A stretch of 46,504 nt of DNA from Zopfochytrium polystomum. Its lineage: Eukaryota; Chytridiomycota; Chytridiomycetes; Chytridiales; Chytridiaceae. Shown here one piece after another: positions 21,234 through 32,764 of this stretch (within the stretch, counting starts at the first letter, position 1; each line of letters begins with the position of its first letter). The stretch lies in contig JAIVFJ010000405.1 in assembly GCA_025765615.1 (NCBI GenBank), positions 1 through 46,504 of the forward strand. Direction: 5' to 3'. The notes under the pieces were generated by a model, which had not been told where the DNA came from, did no database searches, and was given only the letters and a program-made list of their open reading frames with translations. Position numbers and translations under genes: made by a program.

Positions 21234-23294
21234 CTAGTATCTGGCCTCTCGCGGCCAGTGCGGTAAGTCGTCGAGGCCCTCAGCAAACACCACCATCATG
21301 CCCATGACCATGTGCGAGGGAATGTGGCAGTGGAACGGCCACACGCCCGGGTTGTCTGCCACGAAGCGGATCCGCTTCCATCCGCACGGCGCGGCCGCCG
21401 CGAGCGCGGTCTGGAAGTACGCGCCCCCGTACGGGTATACGGCCACCACGTCTCGGTAGACCGGGTTCTCCGGGAGCGTCGCGGACGTCGAGTTGGCGTC
21501 GTAGTAGCCCGGGCCGCCACCGAGGTCCCAGAAGGAGTGGCCTGAGGTGGGTTGATTGAGCGGTTATAGTGAGCAGAGAATGGATGTATACAGGCAGCAG
21601 CAAGCCAAGCCTCCTCTCACTCACCATGCAAGTGCCACGGATGAATCTCACACACGCCGCTCGGCCCGGCCAGGTTCTGCACAATCACGTCGACCACGCC
21701 GTTGGACGGCAGCGTGATGACCGCGGTCTCGCGCGGCAGCGCCGCCAGCGTCTTGGAGTACGCCGACTCGAGCAGCGAGACGTCCCTCGGCAGCGCGTAG
21801 CTCACGTTGTTCATCGCCCACCGGAGGAACCCGTCCGCCGTGCGCAGCTGCCGCGCCTCGAGCACCAGCGTCAGGTTGGCCGGCCCGCGCGGCATCACCC
21901 GCTTGCGGAGCGTCGGGTGGGCCGTCAGGTTCTGGCCCCACTCGAGCGCCTCGGGCGGCCCGCGCACCAGCGTCGCGGGCGCCGGCGCGGGGACGGTGGC
22001 GGGCGTCGCGGCGCCGCTGTACCGCAGGATCGACAGCCCGTTGCTGGGACCCGATGCGCGCCACCGCACCGACGCCGTCATCCAGTAGTCGCCGACGGGC
22101 TGGTCCGTCTTGACCAGGACCGAGAAGCGCATCCCCGGCGCGACCTCGAGGTGCGAGACGACGGTCGGCGCGACGTACGTTCCGTCGACTTCGATGAGCG
22201 TCAGCGTGTGGTTTGGCAGGACGAACGAGAGGTATCCGAGCGTGGTTGCGCCAATGACGCGCAGCCTGTAGGTTTTCCCCGCGTCGACGGGGATCACGGC
22301 GTAGTCCGTGTTGTAGAGCGCGGTCGCGTTGGTCGCCGACGTCGGCGTACAGTTTGCGAAGCGGCCCTGTCCGTTCACCAGCAATGACTGCGCGTCACCG
22401 ATCCAGCGGAACGTCTTTGAGGACAGCAGTCCTATTGTTTCTTCTTGTGCGGTGGAGTGCCACCAGTCCTGGAGGAGCACGGTGCGCTCGTCGTCGTACT
22501 TTAAGGATTCCTTGCTCCGCGGTCCCGTTCCGTCGATGATGAGAGGTCCGTCGGCAACGAGGAGCCCAGTGTGCGCGTGGTACATGAAAGTTCCGGCATC
22601 CCCAACTGATGTTTTCGTCTTGATTGTGAACGAGTTTCCGGGGAGAATAGGATCCTGAGATACGCGGCCCACCCCATCATAGAACGGGGTGCCGTGCTGG
22701 TCGAGGCCGTGAAGATGGATGCTGAGAGAATCCGTGTACTGGGGTGCAAAATGGGTGAATTTTGGTCGCTTGTCTGGTAAAGTTGACGGAAAAAGGTTAC
22801 CAAAAAGTTCCGGTAGGTAATCTGGAGGATCTCGCCCTCGTTTATACGAATCTCTGGTCCCTGTTTCCAACGTTGTGCTGGTCAGCTTGACGGGTGTTTT
22901 GCACCGAACGGTGGCGTCAGGCTTACAGGAAACTGCCCGTTGATCAGAATGGTGGGTTTCTCGAAGCAGTCTGGGCCCGCGTACACCTCGGTGAAGTTCA
23001 ATTCTTTTTTAGATGCAGGATGTACGTTTGAATGGAGGGGAGGTCAATTGAAAGTCAGATTGGCTTGAGCGAGAGGGCGAGCTTGAAAGCGAGGGTGCGC
23101 TCACCAAAGACACGGACAACAGAAGTGCGACGGTCAAGCTCCACATATCTTGCGCCGTCCACACCACCACCATCCTGTAGCGCCGAACCGAACGCTTGCT
23201 GGGGACGGGCGGATGCTGGCGCGGCAAGCGCGGCAAGAGCGAGGAGCAGCGCATGCAGGACCCCCGACAGCACCTTTGCGCGATGGGACAACAT
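21234..23294 (-). CDS. secreted multicopper oxidase (laccase / ascorbate-oxidase type), 5 exons
   Basis: Exons 23294-23105, 23003-22927, 22860-22801, 22738-21625 and 21541-21234 sum to 1749 nt, giving 582 aa. A signal peptide covers residues 1-29 (LLLALAALAAPASA). The first cupredoxin domain has INGQFPGPEIRINEGE and a copper motif H117-L-H119-G. The second copper motif is FMYHAHTG (H163, H165). The third is HPWHLHGHSFW (H475, H478, H480), and the fourth is H551-C552-H553-I-P-S-H557. The residue ten after the type-1 cysteine is Met562, so the type-1 copper has an axial Met as in ascorbate oxidases, which usually means a moderate redox potential. Several NxS/T sites fit secretion. It should couple one-electron oxidation of phenols or similar substrates to O2 reduction. 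The substrate cannot be told from sequence. Confidence 0.92.
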
Positions 23295-24271
23295 TTTTTT
23301 CTTTTTAGGCTGACCTGAAGCGGGCGGCGGCGGCAGGCGAGGAGAGAAGAAGAATGCTGGCGGACGGGGGCTGATCGGAGAAGAAGGGGGAGGCGGGAAG
23401 ACGGAATGATTCTACTCTATAACTGCAATCAATATACTGAGCGGCAGTCGATTGCTTGCTTGTTTGTGTGTTTGCTTGTTTCAACAACGCGTTTGCGTTC
23501 ATTATGCGCAGTGTTGTTGTTGTTGTTTGTTTGCTCCGTCGCCCGACTGCAATCACCCAAACACGGAAACGGAAGAAAATAAAATAAACAAGCTGTTTGG
23601 TCGCTTTTCCCAATAAGGGGTCGACACAATACTATAATTCATCCGCCGGAAAACGGAAAGAAAAAAAAAAATATAATATAATAATATAATAATATAATAA
23701 TAATAATAATGGCACAGGATGAACTCTCTCGAGAACGAGCACGAAGACGAGACAGACAGACAGGCGGGAGCTTCGATGACAGCGATAGCGATCAGGCGGA
23801 CGAAGGCCGACCGAGCTCGGAGGTGCCCCCCCCCCCATCGCATCTCGAATTCGCACGGAGATGAACGAAGCTCGACCCACACCCCCACCCGCGTCGAGCA
23901 CGGACGGAACGGAAACAGAGCGGGTGCGGGTTTGCCGTCGTCTCGTCTTTGCCCGCTTTGGTTTTCTCTGCGCGTCGCGTGACTCCCTATTCCCCTATTG
24001 AAGGTACGGATGGACACGTTTGATTCAACTTTACCTTGCGAACGCTTAAGCGGGCGGCCACTTCTTGCGTGATAAACGTGTCGTTCGCGCGTGTTGATGG
24101 TGGTGGGCTGCGCATTACACGTTATTTTATCTATGAGAGTATGGAGCAGTCGATGGGATTGCGCAGCTGCAGTGGCTGCGGCGATCGGCGCCGTCAATAG
24201 AGGCGGACGGTGGCTGGGCATGGAGTGGAACGGGATCTATTTAATTCCACGTGTGAGCTGCTTCATAGCGT
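23295..24271. promoter_or_regulatory. intergenic, promoter side of the multicopper oxidase
   Basis: Nearly 1 kb between the oxidase start and the 3' end of the TMEM70-like gene. It holds an AT microsatellite (annotated separately) and a C-run at about 23826-23836. The overlapping frames on both strands do not look like proteins. Confidence 0.4.
23671..23711. repeat. AT microsatellite (ATATA/ATA units)
   Basis: About 40 bases of ATATAAT and AAT units follow an A-run. It is a simple sequence likely to vary in length, with no coding potential. Confidence 0.9.
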
Positions 24272-25350
24272 TCACTGCTTTTCCTTCTGAAGACCTTTCA
24301 CCAGATCATCTAAATTCTTGGTCGCCTCTTCATCCACAGCCAACCCTCCGCCGTCAACCCCACCGCCGCCAACGCCTCCAGCTTTTGCGATAGCCAGAGC
24401 GTCGGCAGCAGCCCCGCCAACTGTCTCGATCATCCACTCGAAAGCTTCGGTCCTGTCGTCGACCTCGGGGTCCACGTAAAGCCGGACAGGTTTCCCCGTG
24501 TTCCCGCCTCCCGCAGCCGGAGCAATCCAGTTTGCGAACCGCGACGCGGCGGGCGCGGGGCGCAGTGCGGCGACAGGGGCCTCTACGGACCGCGTGAAGC
24601 CGAGGAAAGAGCTTGTTTCGATGCGCGCGATTGGGCCGTCGGTTTCCGCCCCGGACGCCGGTGGATGCAGCTCGATCGTACCAACGTAAGGTGTCGTGCA
24701 GAATTGTATCAGGGCAGTGGAGAAGCTTGACAGAACGAGGGCTGCGGGGAGCAGGTTTTGTTTCCATGTTCTTGCTTGGTTAGAGTATTGTTTTCCACAG
24801 GGAGGGGCAGCGGGGATGCGCCCAAGAGAAAGTAGAGATGGGGTGGTGAAGAGGCGCAGGAAAAGTACTCATCACACGCACATCCTCCAAGGACTGCAAT
24901 CGCGGCTACCGAGCCGTCCGACACAAATAGAGGTGAGGCACCGAAGGCCATCACGAGTGTGCCAACACTGACTCGCTTTTGTCGCGGAAACACGTTGCAT
25001 TCAAAAACAACATCAGCGAGAGCAAGTCAGTGGAAGTGGAGAGAGTGGTAAGCGGCAATAATTTATTGTAAAACTGGAGTTAGAAATGGACGTACCTTGA
25101 GCAGTCGGATTCTCTCGAATAGAGGGCCAGTGTAGACGACGAATGGACTTTCTAAGCGTGCCAATCGATTCCAGGGTGCAGCGGTCGCAGATGAAGGATG
25201 AGTCGCGGAAACAAGCGTTGCAGCATATGCTGGAGAAGTTAAAGAGGAGGCGCCTGATAAGGAGGGAAACGTTACGGAGGGCGACCAAGTCGTTGCCTTC
25301 CTCCTCAGACATCCCCCCAGCGGTAGCAGCAGCGTTGTCCTGGCGGCCAT
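24272..25350 (-). CDS. TMEM70/TMEM186-like mitochondrial inner-membrane protein, 3 exons
   Basis: Exons 25350-25096, 24975-24882 and 24741-24272 sum to 819 nt, giving 272 aa. The first about 60 residues are Arg/Ser/Ala-rich, as in a mitochondrial targeting sequence. FVVYTGPLFERIRLLK precedes two hydrophobic segments. The first is at about 87-115 (VSVGTLVMAFGASPLF...). The second, at about 116-135, ends in TTPYVGTIEL. The layout of a YxGPL motif, then two TM helices, then a TPYV matrix-side tail is that of the TMEM70/TMEM186/TMEM223 group, which helps assemble ATP synthase and complex I in animals. The C-terminus is Gly/Ala-rich. Intron positions were chosen to keep the hydrophobic hairpin in frame. 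The specific role in this organism is not known. Confidence 0.75.
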
Positions 25351-26328
25351 GGTAGTCGAGTTGTGCTGTGTGAAATCCTCAACGTAAGGGCTTCGCAAGC
25401 AGCTCGGCAATTTTGGGCAGATGAATCAAAACGAACGGCAATGATATATATATCTGAGTGATATGCTGCATGACTGTGAGGAATAGAAAAAAAAATAATA
25501 CAAAAAGGGATAATGCTTCACCTCAAAAAGAGTTCCTGTTGAGAGTGGACGTGAGCCTGAATAAGCCGAAGGACGACTATGAGTGCCAGGAGGAAGTAAT
25601 CCAAAAACAAACAAGGAGAAATAATTATACAGTTAGAATCTTTGCAAGGAGCGAGGGCGAGGGAAACGGAGAGATGGAGAGAGAATAATGTCGATGGCGG
25701 GAGGTTAGCCGCATGACAAGTAAATGATGGCTGCCGTCACGTGATTGTGATTGACGTTCCGTTCGATCAGTGAGAGTGGATTTTTAAATTATGTTGTGAA
25801 AGTGGCGATCGCGATGGGCGGCGGCGGCCCCGCTGCTGCAGCAACGACGATCGTGGATTTGGCAACGCCGCCGATGGAGGGATGGGGGCAGACACGGGGA
25901 GGGGCCAGACGGGGAGGATCGCGACAGTAGCCACACCTCCTTCAGAATAACAAGGAATTTTCTGCACCATGTCACGCTTGCCCAAGCAGGAACATTGGGA
26001 ATCAGCAGTAACCCTCAAAGTTTCCCAAAGACAAACCGCTTGCAAGGGGACCGCACTTCACGTAACACTTCTGCACAAACAGATCTAGTTTGCACGTGGG
26101 AAGTGAGTTGCGAACAATTTGCCAAGCATTTACTAGTGCGATAAAAGCTGGGCAACTATCAATCGATACTGATTCAAGGATTTTTTTACTACAACTCCTA
26201 AATTCGTAAACGATCTTTTTCATTAGCTAACTGCGACGAGGTTGCGCCACGTTAATTTTGTCCTTCACGTTATGATTAAAAACATTTAGCAAGGGGTGCA
26301 AAAGATAAGTTAATACACAAAAGATCGA
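25351..26328. other. intergenic between SelO 3' end and TMEM70-like 5' end
   Basis: About 980 bases with no recognisable protein. It contains a short ATATAT run near 25444 and purine-rich stretches. It should hold the TMEM70-like promoter on the left and the SelO 3' UTR on the right. Confidence 0.4.
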
Positions 26329-29300
26329 TCAAAGATCCTTCTCAGTGGTCTGTTTCGTACTGACCTTTGGGGGTGGCCCGCTCCATCTCAATGCTGCATC
26401 TGCATCCTCGATGTTATTCCATTCATGGCTTCGCGTGATCTTGCCCCAGACATCCTCAACCAATATTTGCATACAACGGTCCATTTCCGGGAATGGCGTG
26501 AAGTCTCTCTTAGGTGAGCTTTCTTCGCTTGGTTGTACTTTCTCTTCATCCTTATCCTTCTCGGCCTTCAGTCTTTAAGTGGGGGAACTATGTGCCTTAA
26601 CACGTACCTGGGCTGTTATTGGCGTTGAATTTGGGTCAGTCGCATCTTTGTGGTATGAGCGTCCTTGCTGATGAAGCTTGGTTGCCTCCAGTATTGATTC
26701 CAGATCGCGGCGAATTTTCTCCATATCTTGATCCACCGGCGCCAACTCTGCTTTGCTCGATAAACTTTTCACAACTTCGTCCAATATCCACCCTCGTAAT
26801 GTGAAAGTTGGGTTCACTTTTCTCATTCTCTCAGTCCGTCGGTTGTCCTCTGCGGCAATCTGCGAAGCAGACTTTGACGCGGCTTGCTCAATTAATAGCC
26901 GTGAACGGTACTGTCTCGCCCATCTCTGCCATCGGTATCTGATTTCCTGTTCGCTCGGCAGCCAGGGGCCAAAAAGATCATCATCGACATAGTCATCGTC
27001 TTCATCTTGAACTTCTTCTTGCTGCTGTTCCGGAACAGAACTTGGGGATTGGGGAGTGTCTTTTGCTGTTGTATCAGCCTCGACTGTGGCTGATGGCACT
27101 GTGAGTGTTGAAACTCGTCGATATTCAGGTTTAATTGCCAAGTAGCCATCGTCTGGACGAATGCTTCGACGGTTGCTTTGCAAGCTAGATTTGCTGTTGT
27201 CACCCGCAACCATTCCAATAGCGATTCCTACTGCGGCTGCCCGTAAATCTTGAGAAGGAATTCTGTGGCCCCGCGCATCATCTGCCCCTTGAGTATAAAC
27301 CTCCAACTCCACTTCTGCTCGTAATCGAAGGGCGGCAGCTGACTTTAGGAGCATGTCGAGGCATCCAGACGACTCGACTGGCTCTGATCCGTCAGCTAGG
27401 TGATCAATGAAAACTGACGGTCTTCTGGCGGGGGGCCGCGAGAACAGCCCACGGCTGGAAACCGAAATGGAGGCTCTAGCCCGCTTCTGCTCCAACTTGA
27501 TGTATGACTCTGGGAGGTTGACGCCTGTTGGAGGATCCACGGGCGGTCCAAGCTCTTCGTCGAATGCCATGTCGCTGCTTTTGAAGCAGCACAGTCTAAG
27601 GAAGAAGCCGTTGTAGTCAACGCCAGCATCAGCCATTATCCAGAGCAGCGGTAAAATCAAGTTTTCGAGATCTCCGTCCTTGGAGAGCCTGAGCCCGATT
27701 TTCTTGTTGCTGCGTGTTAGCGTTGAAAGCAACGATTTCCGCACCTTTCGCATTAGATCAGTGTATTTTTCAACAAAAATTGGCTCGAACGACTCCAAGA
27801 GTTGCCTGATGACATCTTTACCGTCCAGAGGTGTTCCATCTCCATCAGCCATCGGTAGATCATTTGATTCATCCAATACGACCAGGTCAACGAGCGTGCG
27901 ACCCAGCTTGCTTAAATTCCACAGAACCATTTTTGGTTGATTTTCAAATCGATATCTGCCAGTCTCATCTACTCGATAAGCAATGATATCGCTAACGCCA
28001 ATAGACTAACCAGATTCATTGCTGCAGGCCCACGGATCGTAAACATCGAGAAACATGAAGGGTCCAAAGTCCAGCGTTAGTCCTAGGATGGACATGTTGT
28101 CCTGGGCAATGCAAAAGCAGTGAGTTGAAATAGGACAATGCACTTTACGTTACAGTGTTGAGGACACCGTGAACAAATCCAACTGCTTGCCAATGCGCAA
28201 CTAAAATTGCTGTCCTTCGAACAACTTCGCGAAAGAGGCGTGCATATTTGTTCAATTGGATATCAACATTTCTAGTCGGTGCAAATGGCTCAATTATCAC
28301 TCCCTGAATTTCCCCATTCAGGCTGTGTTCTTCGGTGACGTGCAGGTTTGGTCGAGTAACAACCGATATAGTATCTCTTCTTTGACGAACTTCAGTATCA
28401 TTGGCATCCAGAGATGGTTTCAGGATGCCCTTCCAGTTTGGTTTGAGATCGTCAGCAGCTGTGCCTTTTTCATTTGGGGCCTCGGTTACGTTGGAACTGT
28501 CGGGGAGTTCAAGCGTCGGAAGCATATAGGCAGAGCCGACTCGCATTCTTGAGTCATGCCTCAGGAGCTGAGGAATCGGATCCCCATACAAGTTATCGAT
28601 CTCTTTGGAAGAATTTTCTAGTGAAGGAAAGTGCCGTTTCACCACATAGTCTGCCAATTGCCGGACAAGATGGCGTTCTCCACGGTACCAAAACAACTCA
28701 AACGTTCCGAACCGTATGAAGCTTGGGGCCACCCGAGCAAGGCAGGCTCCTGATTCTACGCCATTTTCGCGGTAAACCGCTCGGCTGCCGCCAACAACCG
28801 CTAGCGACCGCGTAGTGGGAATGCCGATCGCAGCGAGGTATTCGCAAGCCAAAAACTCGCGAATTGTGGAGCTGAGAATTGCGTGGCCGTCTCCGAATCG
28901 AGAGTACGGCGTTTTGCCGCATCCCTTCAGCTGCAATTCTTGGAGGCAGACAGCCTTGTCTGCGGCTCCTTCTATTGGAATTTGACCGAGTGAAATGCAG
29001 CGTCCATCGCCCAACTGCCCACTATAATAGCCAAACTGGTGTCCTCCGTAGTTGTGGGCCCAAGGTCGGGCGCGGCTGGGTAAATGTGTTGCAAACAGGA
29101 TTTGCGGTAATTGCTCATCGTCAACCTCCACCTGGAGAACTTCGCTTGCGACTTTTGAAGACAGAGCTACCAGTGTTGCATTTGGCATTGGCTCTGGGAG
29201 GACGAAGGAGTAAAAAGCGCTTCGAACCTGGCGGCTAACTCGCATCTCCTTGTCTGCGCTCGGATCGATGGGCACCATTTCGACGGACTGCAGGATGGAC

Positions 29301-29422
29301 GAGCCACTATCTGAAGAGAAAACCTCACCGCGCTCTCCACGGTGTGCGCCTTGCAGATCGCCGGGTAGCTCCTCCGTGAAGATGTCATGTTGTCCAAGGA
29401 GTGTCGCAAGCCGTCTGGGCAT
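26329..29422 (-). CDS. SelO/Fmp40-type protein AMPylase (YdiU family), 4 exons
   Basis: Exons 29422-28154, 28101-28011, 27968-26608 and 26565-26329 sum to 2958 nt, giving 985 aa. The pseudokinase-fold motifs are present: HNYGGHQFG and GQLGDGR (123-141), [11 protein letters not shown] (165-175) and [20 protein letters not shown] (188-207). The catalytic run [14 protein letters not shown] has D424, N425 and D434, spaced like the base and metal ligands of bacterial Sel[16 protein letters not shown] and [15 protein letters not shown] follow. Family members transfer AMP from ATP to Ser/Thr/Tyr of proteins, in mitochondria in fungi and animals, in redox stress responses. The protein is longer than usual because of insertions at about 300-370 and 560-760. 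The modelled C-terminus has no terminal Cys/Sec motif. A GTCAGT near the end could be a further donor, so the last residues are uncertain. Confidence 0.92.
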
Positions 29423-29645
29423 TGGTGTGATGTAAGTACAGTCCCGCCTTAATCACCGCAGACTGGCAAGGACTATCCACAGAAGAAAATCGGCTTATCG
29501 TTTCTCTGATTGATGACAGAGAGAGCAAGATGAATAGAGGAGGAAGCTGACCGAAATGCTTTGTAGTTTCGAAACAAGATTGAAAAACAAAAGGTTAATC
29601 CTTAAAGTAAAACTCGAATTAGGGGATGGGGATCCTGGAGAGTAG

Positions 29646-29900
29646 TCAGTCTGCTGAAGGCGACAAGCGCAGGCGCAAGTGTTGTAAGAATTCGGGGCGG
29701 CGCACGATGAGGCGATGGCGAATGGCGATGGGGATGGCGGCGGCGGCGGAAACCGCCGCAACCATGGTGGTGGTAGGCTTTGGATTTTGTTGCTGTCTTC
29801 GCGGCGCAACGGTCGCCGGCATTGGCTGCGGTGGCGGAAATGACGGTAATGCCTTTGACCTCTTTTTCGCACCGGCCGCGATCCATGGGGATAACTCCAT
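29646..29900 (-). CDS. weak candidate small protein (84 aa)
   Basis: An ATG at 29900 opens a frame starting MELSPWIAAGAKKRSK and ending in an Ala/Arg-rich stretch. It is rich in Pro, Ala and Arg, has no recognised domain and overlaps other open frames. It is listed only because it is the best-formed ATG-initiated frame near the SelO promoter. Confidence 0.12.
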   Translation of the reverse strand: MELSPWIAAGAKKRSKALPSFPPPQPMPATVAPRRQQQNPKPTTTMVAAVSAAAAIPIAIRHRLIVRRPEFLQHLRLRLSPSAD

Positions 29901-30789
29901 CGCCGATTGCGATGAATTTGCGAGTCGGCGCGGTGTAGACGGCAGGTAAGTCGGTTGGAATGGCGTTGGTTTGGCGGAGGGTGTTTGTGGCCTTGGGCCG
30001 CGGGAGCGATCCAGGCTGGATGGTGATAGCCGGCTTGCGATCTCGGATGCCTCTAGATCGCGAGGCGATTGTATGGGGGACGCGGGATTACACACACCTG
30101 TTTTCAAAGGAGTGGTTCCTGTCGAATTGGGGCGAGCGAACAACTGGGACAACTCTCAGCTTTACTCCAAACCCTCCTCCATCAGCGTTCACAACTCAAA
30201 GTCCTGAGGAACGTGCCCGTTCACGCAACCTTATCAATACCAAATTCTCTGCGACTTCAAACAATATCGATGAGCTTTTTGCACCCTTGACCACTTTGCG
30301 ACTCGTCCTCGGGATCAAATTAGAAAGATGTTGTGCCCGATTGCGAGAGCGCGTTGTTGGGTGCAGTGCCACACACGATGATGGTTCGGTTCCGTCCAAA
30401 CCCCTTTTTGAAGAATAATGCGGCTTTTGGAGCTGCAAAAAGAAAGGAATGAGAGCGGGTTAAGTGTGCGGCGAGAGGATGGAAGCTTGGGACATGAAAG
30501 AAGGGGTTTTATCTGTGGTTAAAAAAGGGCGCAAGCTGCTTGTGATTTGTGCACCCGAAAAAACAAAGAAAAAGCAATTGGGATTGAACCAATTCCGTGT
30601 CAAACGTTCAAACACTCGTGCATACGTGACAAGCAAACTCAAACCAGGCAAGCACGAACACACTTGCCCCGCCGCGCCGCTTCGGAAATTGAACTCGTGC
30701 TTCTTGCACGCTTTTTCAATCTCGTACTTGCCGACTGTCTGCTCGTATTTGAAGCCCGTCTCCGTTAATATTTCCGCTGAGCGGATTTT

Positions 30790-30812
30790 GGGGGGGGGGG
30801 GGGGGGGGGGGG
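30790..30812. repeat. 23-base G homopolymer
   Basis: An uninterrupted run of 23 G on the plus strand. It is a strong G-quadruplex candidate and a likely sequencing-length artefact site. Neighbouring frames that cross it (poly-Pro on the minus strand) should not be trusted. Confidence 0.95.
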
Positions 30813-30888
30813 CCACGAAGGGTGGGTTCCAGGAATTTTCAGGCGGCATATTAGCGGGAATAAGAGTAGGGCTGAGTTAAACACGGAA

Positions 30889-31371
30889 TCATGGGGGGGC
30901 GGAGAAGCGTTGCTCTCCGCTTCCCCAGTCGATGAGCTCCGCCTTTGCGCCTTTGTACTGTGGTTTTGTCGCGCTTTTCACTTTTTTTTTTCTTCTTGAA
31001 ATATCAATCGCTGCTCGCGCGCGGGCTGAGCCAGAAGCCAGGCAGCCCCAGCCGATTCCATCACGATTCGGCTTAAAGCGGGTCTGGGTATTGCCACCCG
31101 ATGGGACTCGGCCGTCGCGGAACTGGAGTTCCGTGAACAGCTTTTTATATCGCCTTGCGAGACGGAAAAAATATTTGCACCCCAAATTCAGTGGTTTGTT
31201 TGCAGGGAGCTCCCCTTGCCCAAACCAAACGGCAGTAAGTAAATCCGGGTTCACCGAAGGTTCCAACAAATACCGGAATAATGTTGTGAAAACGGTGTGA
31301 GAAGCTGGGTAGGACGATGGCACGACCTTCAACGACGGGTGGCGGAAGCACTGACGCATGAGTGCAGTCAT
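30889..31371 (-). CDS. weak candidate hypothetical protein (160 aa)
   Basis: An ATG at 31371 opens 160 codons with mixed composition (PSVNPDLLTAVWFGQGELP, YFFRLARRYKKLFTELQFRD). There is no recognised domain. The opposite strand carries a competing 122-codon ATG frame (30932-31300) that begins with a signal-peptide-like hydrophobic stretch. I cannot tell which, if either, is real. Confidence 0.2.
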   Translation of the reverse strand: MTALMRQCFRHPSLKVVPSSYPASHTVFTTLFRYLLEPSVNPDLLTAVWFGQGELPANKPLNLGCKYFFRLARRYKKLFTELQFRDGRVPSGGNTQTRFKPNRDGIGWGCLASGSARARAAIDISRRKKKVKSATKPQYKGAKAELIDWGSGEQRFSAPP

Positions 31372-32456
31372 CGTATACCAATATTCGAAGTAGGCGTGAA
31401 CGGTGTTCGTGCCAGAATGAAAGCTGCCTTTTACGCAGATCAAGTAAATCTCCGCGAAATCACCACGAACGTCGCAACAATTTATTGGATTTTCACAATG
31501 GCTTAAGGCAAAAAACAAGGAGTGGGCACGGCAAGGAAGAGATCAACAAATGTAAAGAATCAAAGAGAACCGTGAATTCAGAGTCAGGCCCAGTAGCGGA
31601 GCAAAACAAGCAGGGTTGAAGAGGGGTCGTGGAAGAATCACGGAGAGGCGAGCGACGGTGGCGGTTGCATTGAGCCGTCGCGACTCCGCCGCCGCTTTCG
31701 CCCGACGGCCTCCGCCGAGGGGGAAACGACCAGACGGCGAACTCGGCGTCGGCGTCAACAAATACGGGCGACGGGCCGGGGAACGTGCCAAAAATCGTCG
31801 TTCGACAAAGTGGCGCCGGCGGTGGGAGATGTGGTTTGGCGCGCTGATGAAACGCGTCACGCTGGTTACAATGTTTGGAGAACGATAAGACAGGCAATGC
31901 GCAAGGATTTTCAAGAATAGGAGGGTGAAGACGACTTACACGACGTTTGGAGTCGCAACAACCGTGCTGTTTACGTGGTTGTCGAAGAAGCCAAAAAGGA
32001 ACCCGCCAGCACACGGACTCAAATGTAGCAGAGGCTGTGAGACACGAGTGGTGAGTGTGGCGAAGATGCTGAGGCGCGTCGCCCGCTGTGCCGATCCTGG
32101 AGATGGCTTTCCAAGATTTTGGGAATATGGCACGGTCCGTCTGGACAGCCCGACAACTCCGCCTTCGTCTCATTCTCCTGTCGATCCACGGCTCGTCGTG
32201 AAGTACTTCGTCGATTCTTATTTCATCACTCTGTATCGAATTTTTGCAACTCGATAGTAGTTGTTAACTTACTTGCGTCGCACTTCGACAGTTTGGTGAG
32301 CAGTTGCTTTGGAACTAAGTGGCGCAGTCGTGGCAGTACTATTTTATTTGTTGTTGCGGCTGCTACTGTCTCCCTTGTTTCCTGAATGCACGCAGCGCAG
32401 GAGAGGAGCGGAAATTGAGAGTCGTCCTCGTGGTGTGAAATACCACGGTCAGCCTC

Positions 32457-32725
32457 CTAAATCGCGCCGAAATTATAAATCCTCGGTAAGGTGATTCCTG
32501 TTGGCAAATTTAACTCGCCCATTCTTTCTGGGAGGTACTTCAAAAAGCGGTAGGCCACTCCAGAACCAAGCTGAAAGTCGGTAAAGGGAGGCGGGCAGAG
32601 TGAGAATACTCAAGCAATCAAAAGTACAGCACAGGATACAAAAAAGGCACGCACATACATCAATTGTCCCGCATTGCCCAAAAACGCAAATAAAAAACAA
32701 CCAACTCGACACTGTTGGCTCATCG
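32457..32725 (-). CDS. possible two-exon C-terminal end of a small membrane protein
   Basis: A minus-strand segment 32725-32659 (SSWLFFICVFGQCGTID) ends at a GTATGT donor. After a CAG it joins in phase to 32570-32457 (LGSGVAYRFLKYLPERMGEL then NLPTGITLPRIYNFGAI and stop). The second exon looks strongly coding, but no start codon or earlier exon was found and I know no matching family. It lies immediately downstream of TFIIS on the same strand. Confidence 0.25.
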
Positions 32726-32764
32726 CTTTGCCAGAATTACAGTAAGAAAAACGAAGGAAAAGAG

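Larger units (their letters stand above)
29423..32456. other. gene-poor stretch, no confident gene
   Basis: About 3 kb. The left end should contain the SelO promoter. Several mid-length frames exist on both strands, but none shows a family motif. The two least implausible are listed separately. Strong isolated donors (for example a GTAAGT on the minus strand near 31940) hint at undetected short exons. Transcript data would be needed to say more. Confidence 0.4.

Noticed and set aside
23553..24221. 222-codon minus-strand frame upstream of the multicopper oxidase
   Set aside because: It crosses an AT microsatellite and simple sequence, shows no domain, and lies where the oxidase promoter is expected.
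31493..32173. 226-codon minus-strand frame as a gene
   Set aside because: Its composition is scattered Cys/Arg/Pro without motifs, and competing frames and splice signals overlap it. It is not supported well enough.
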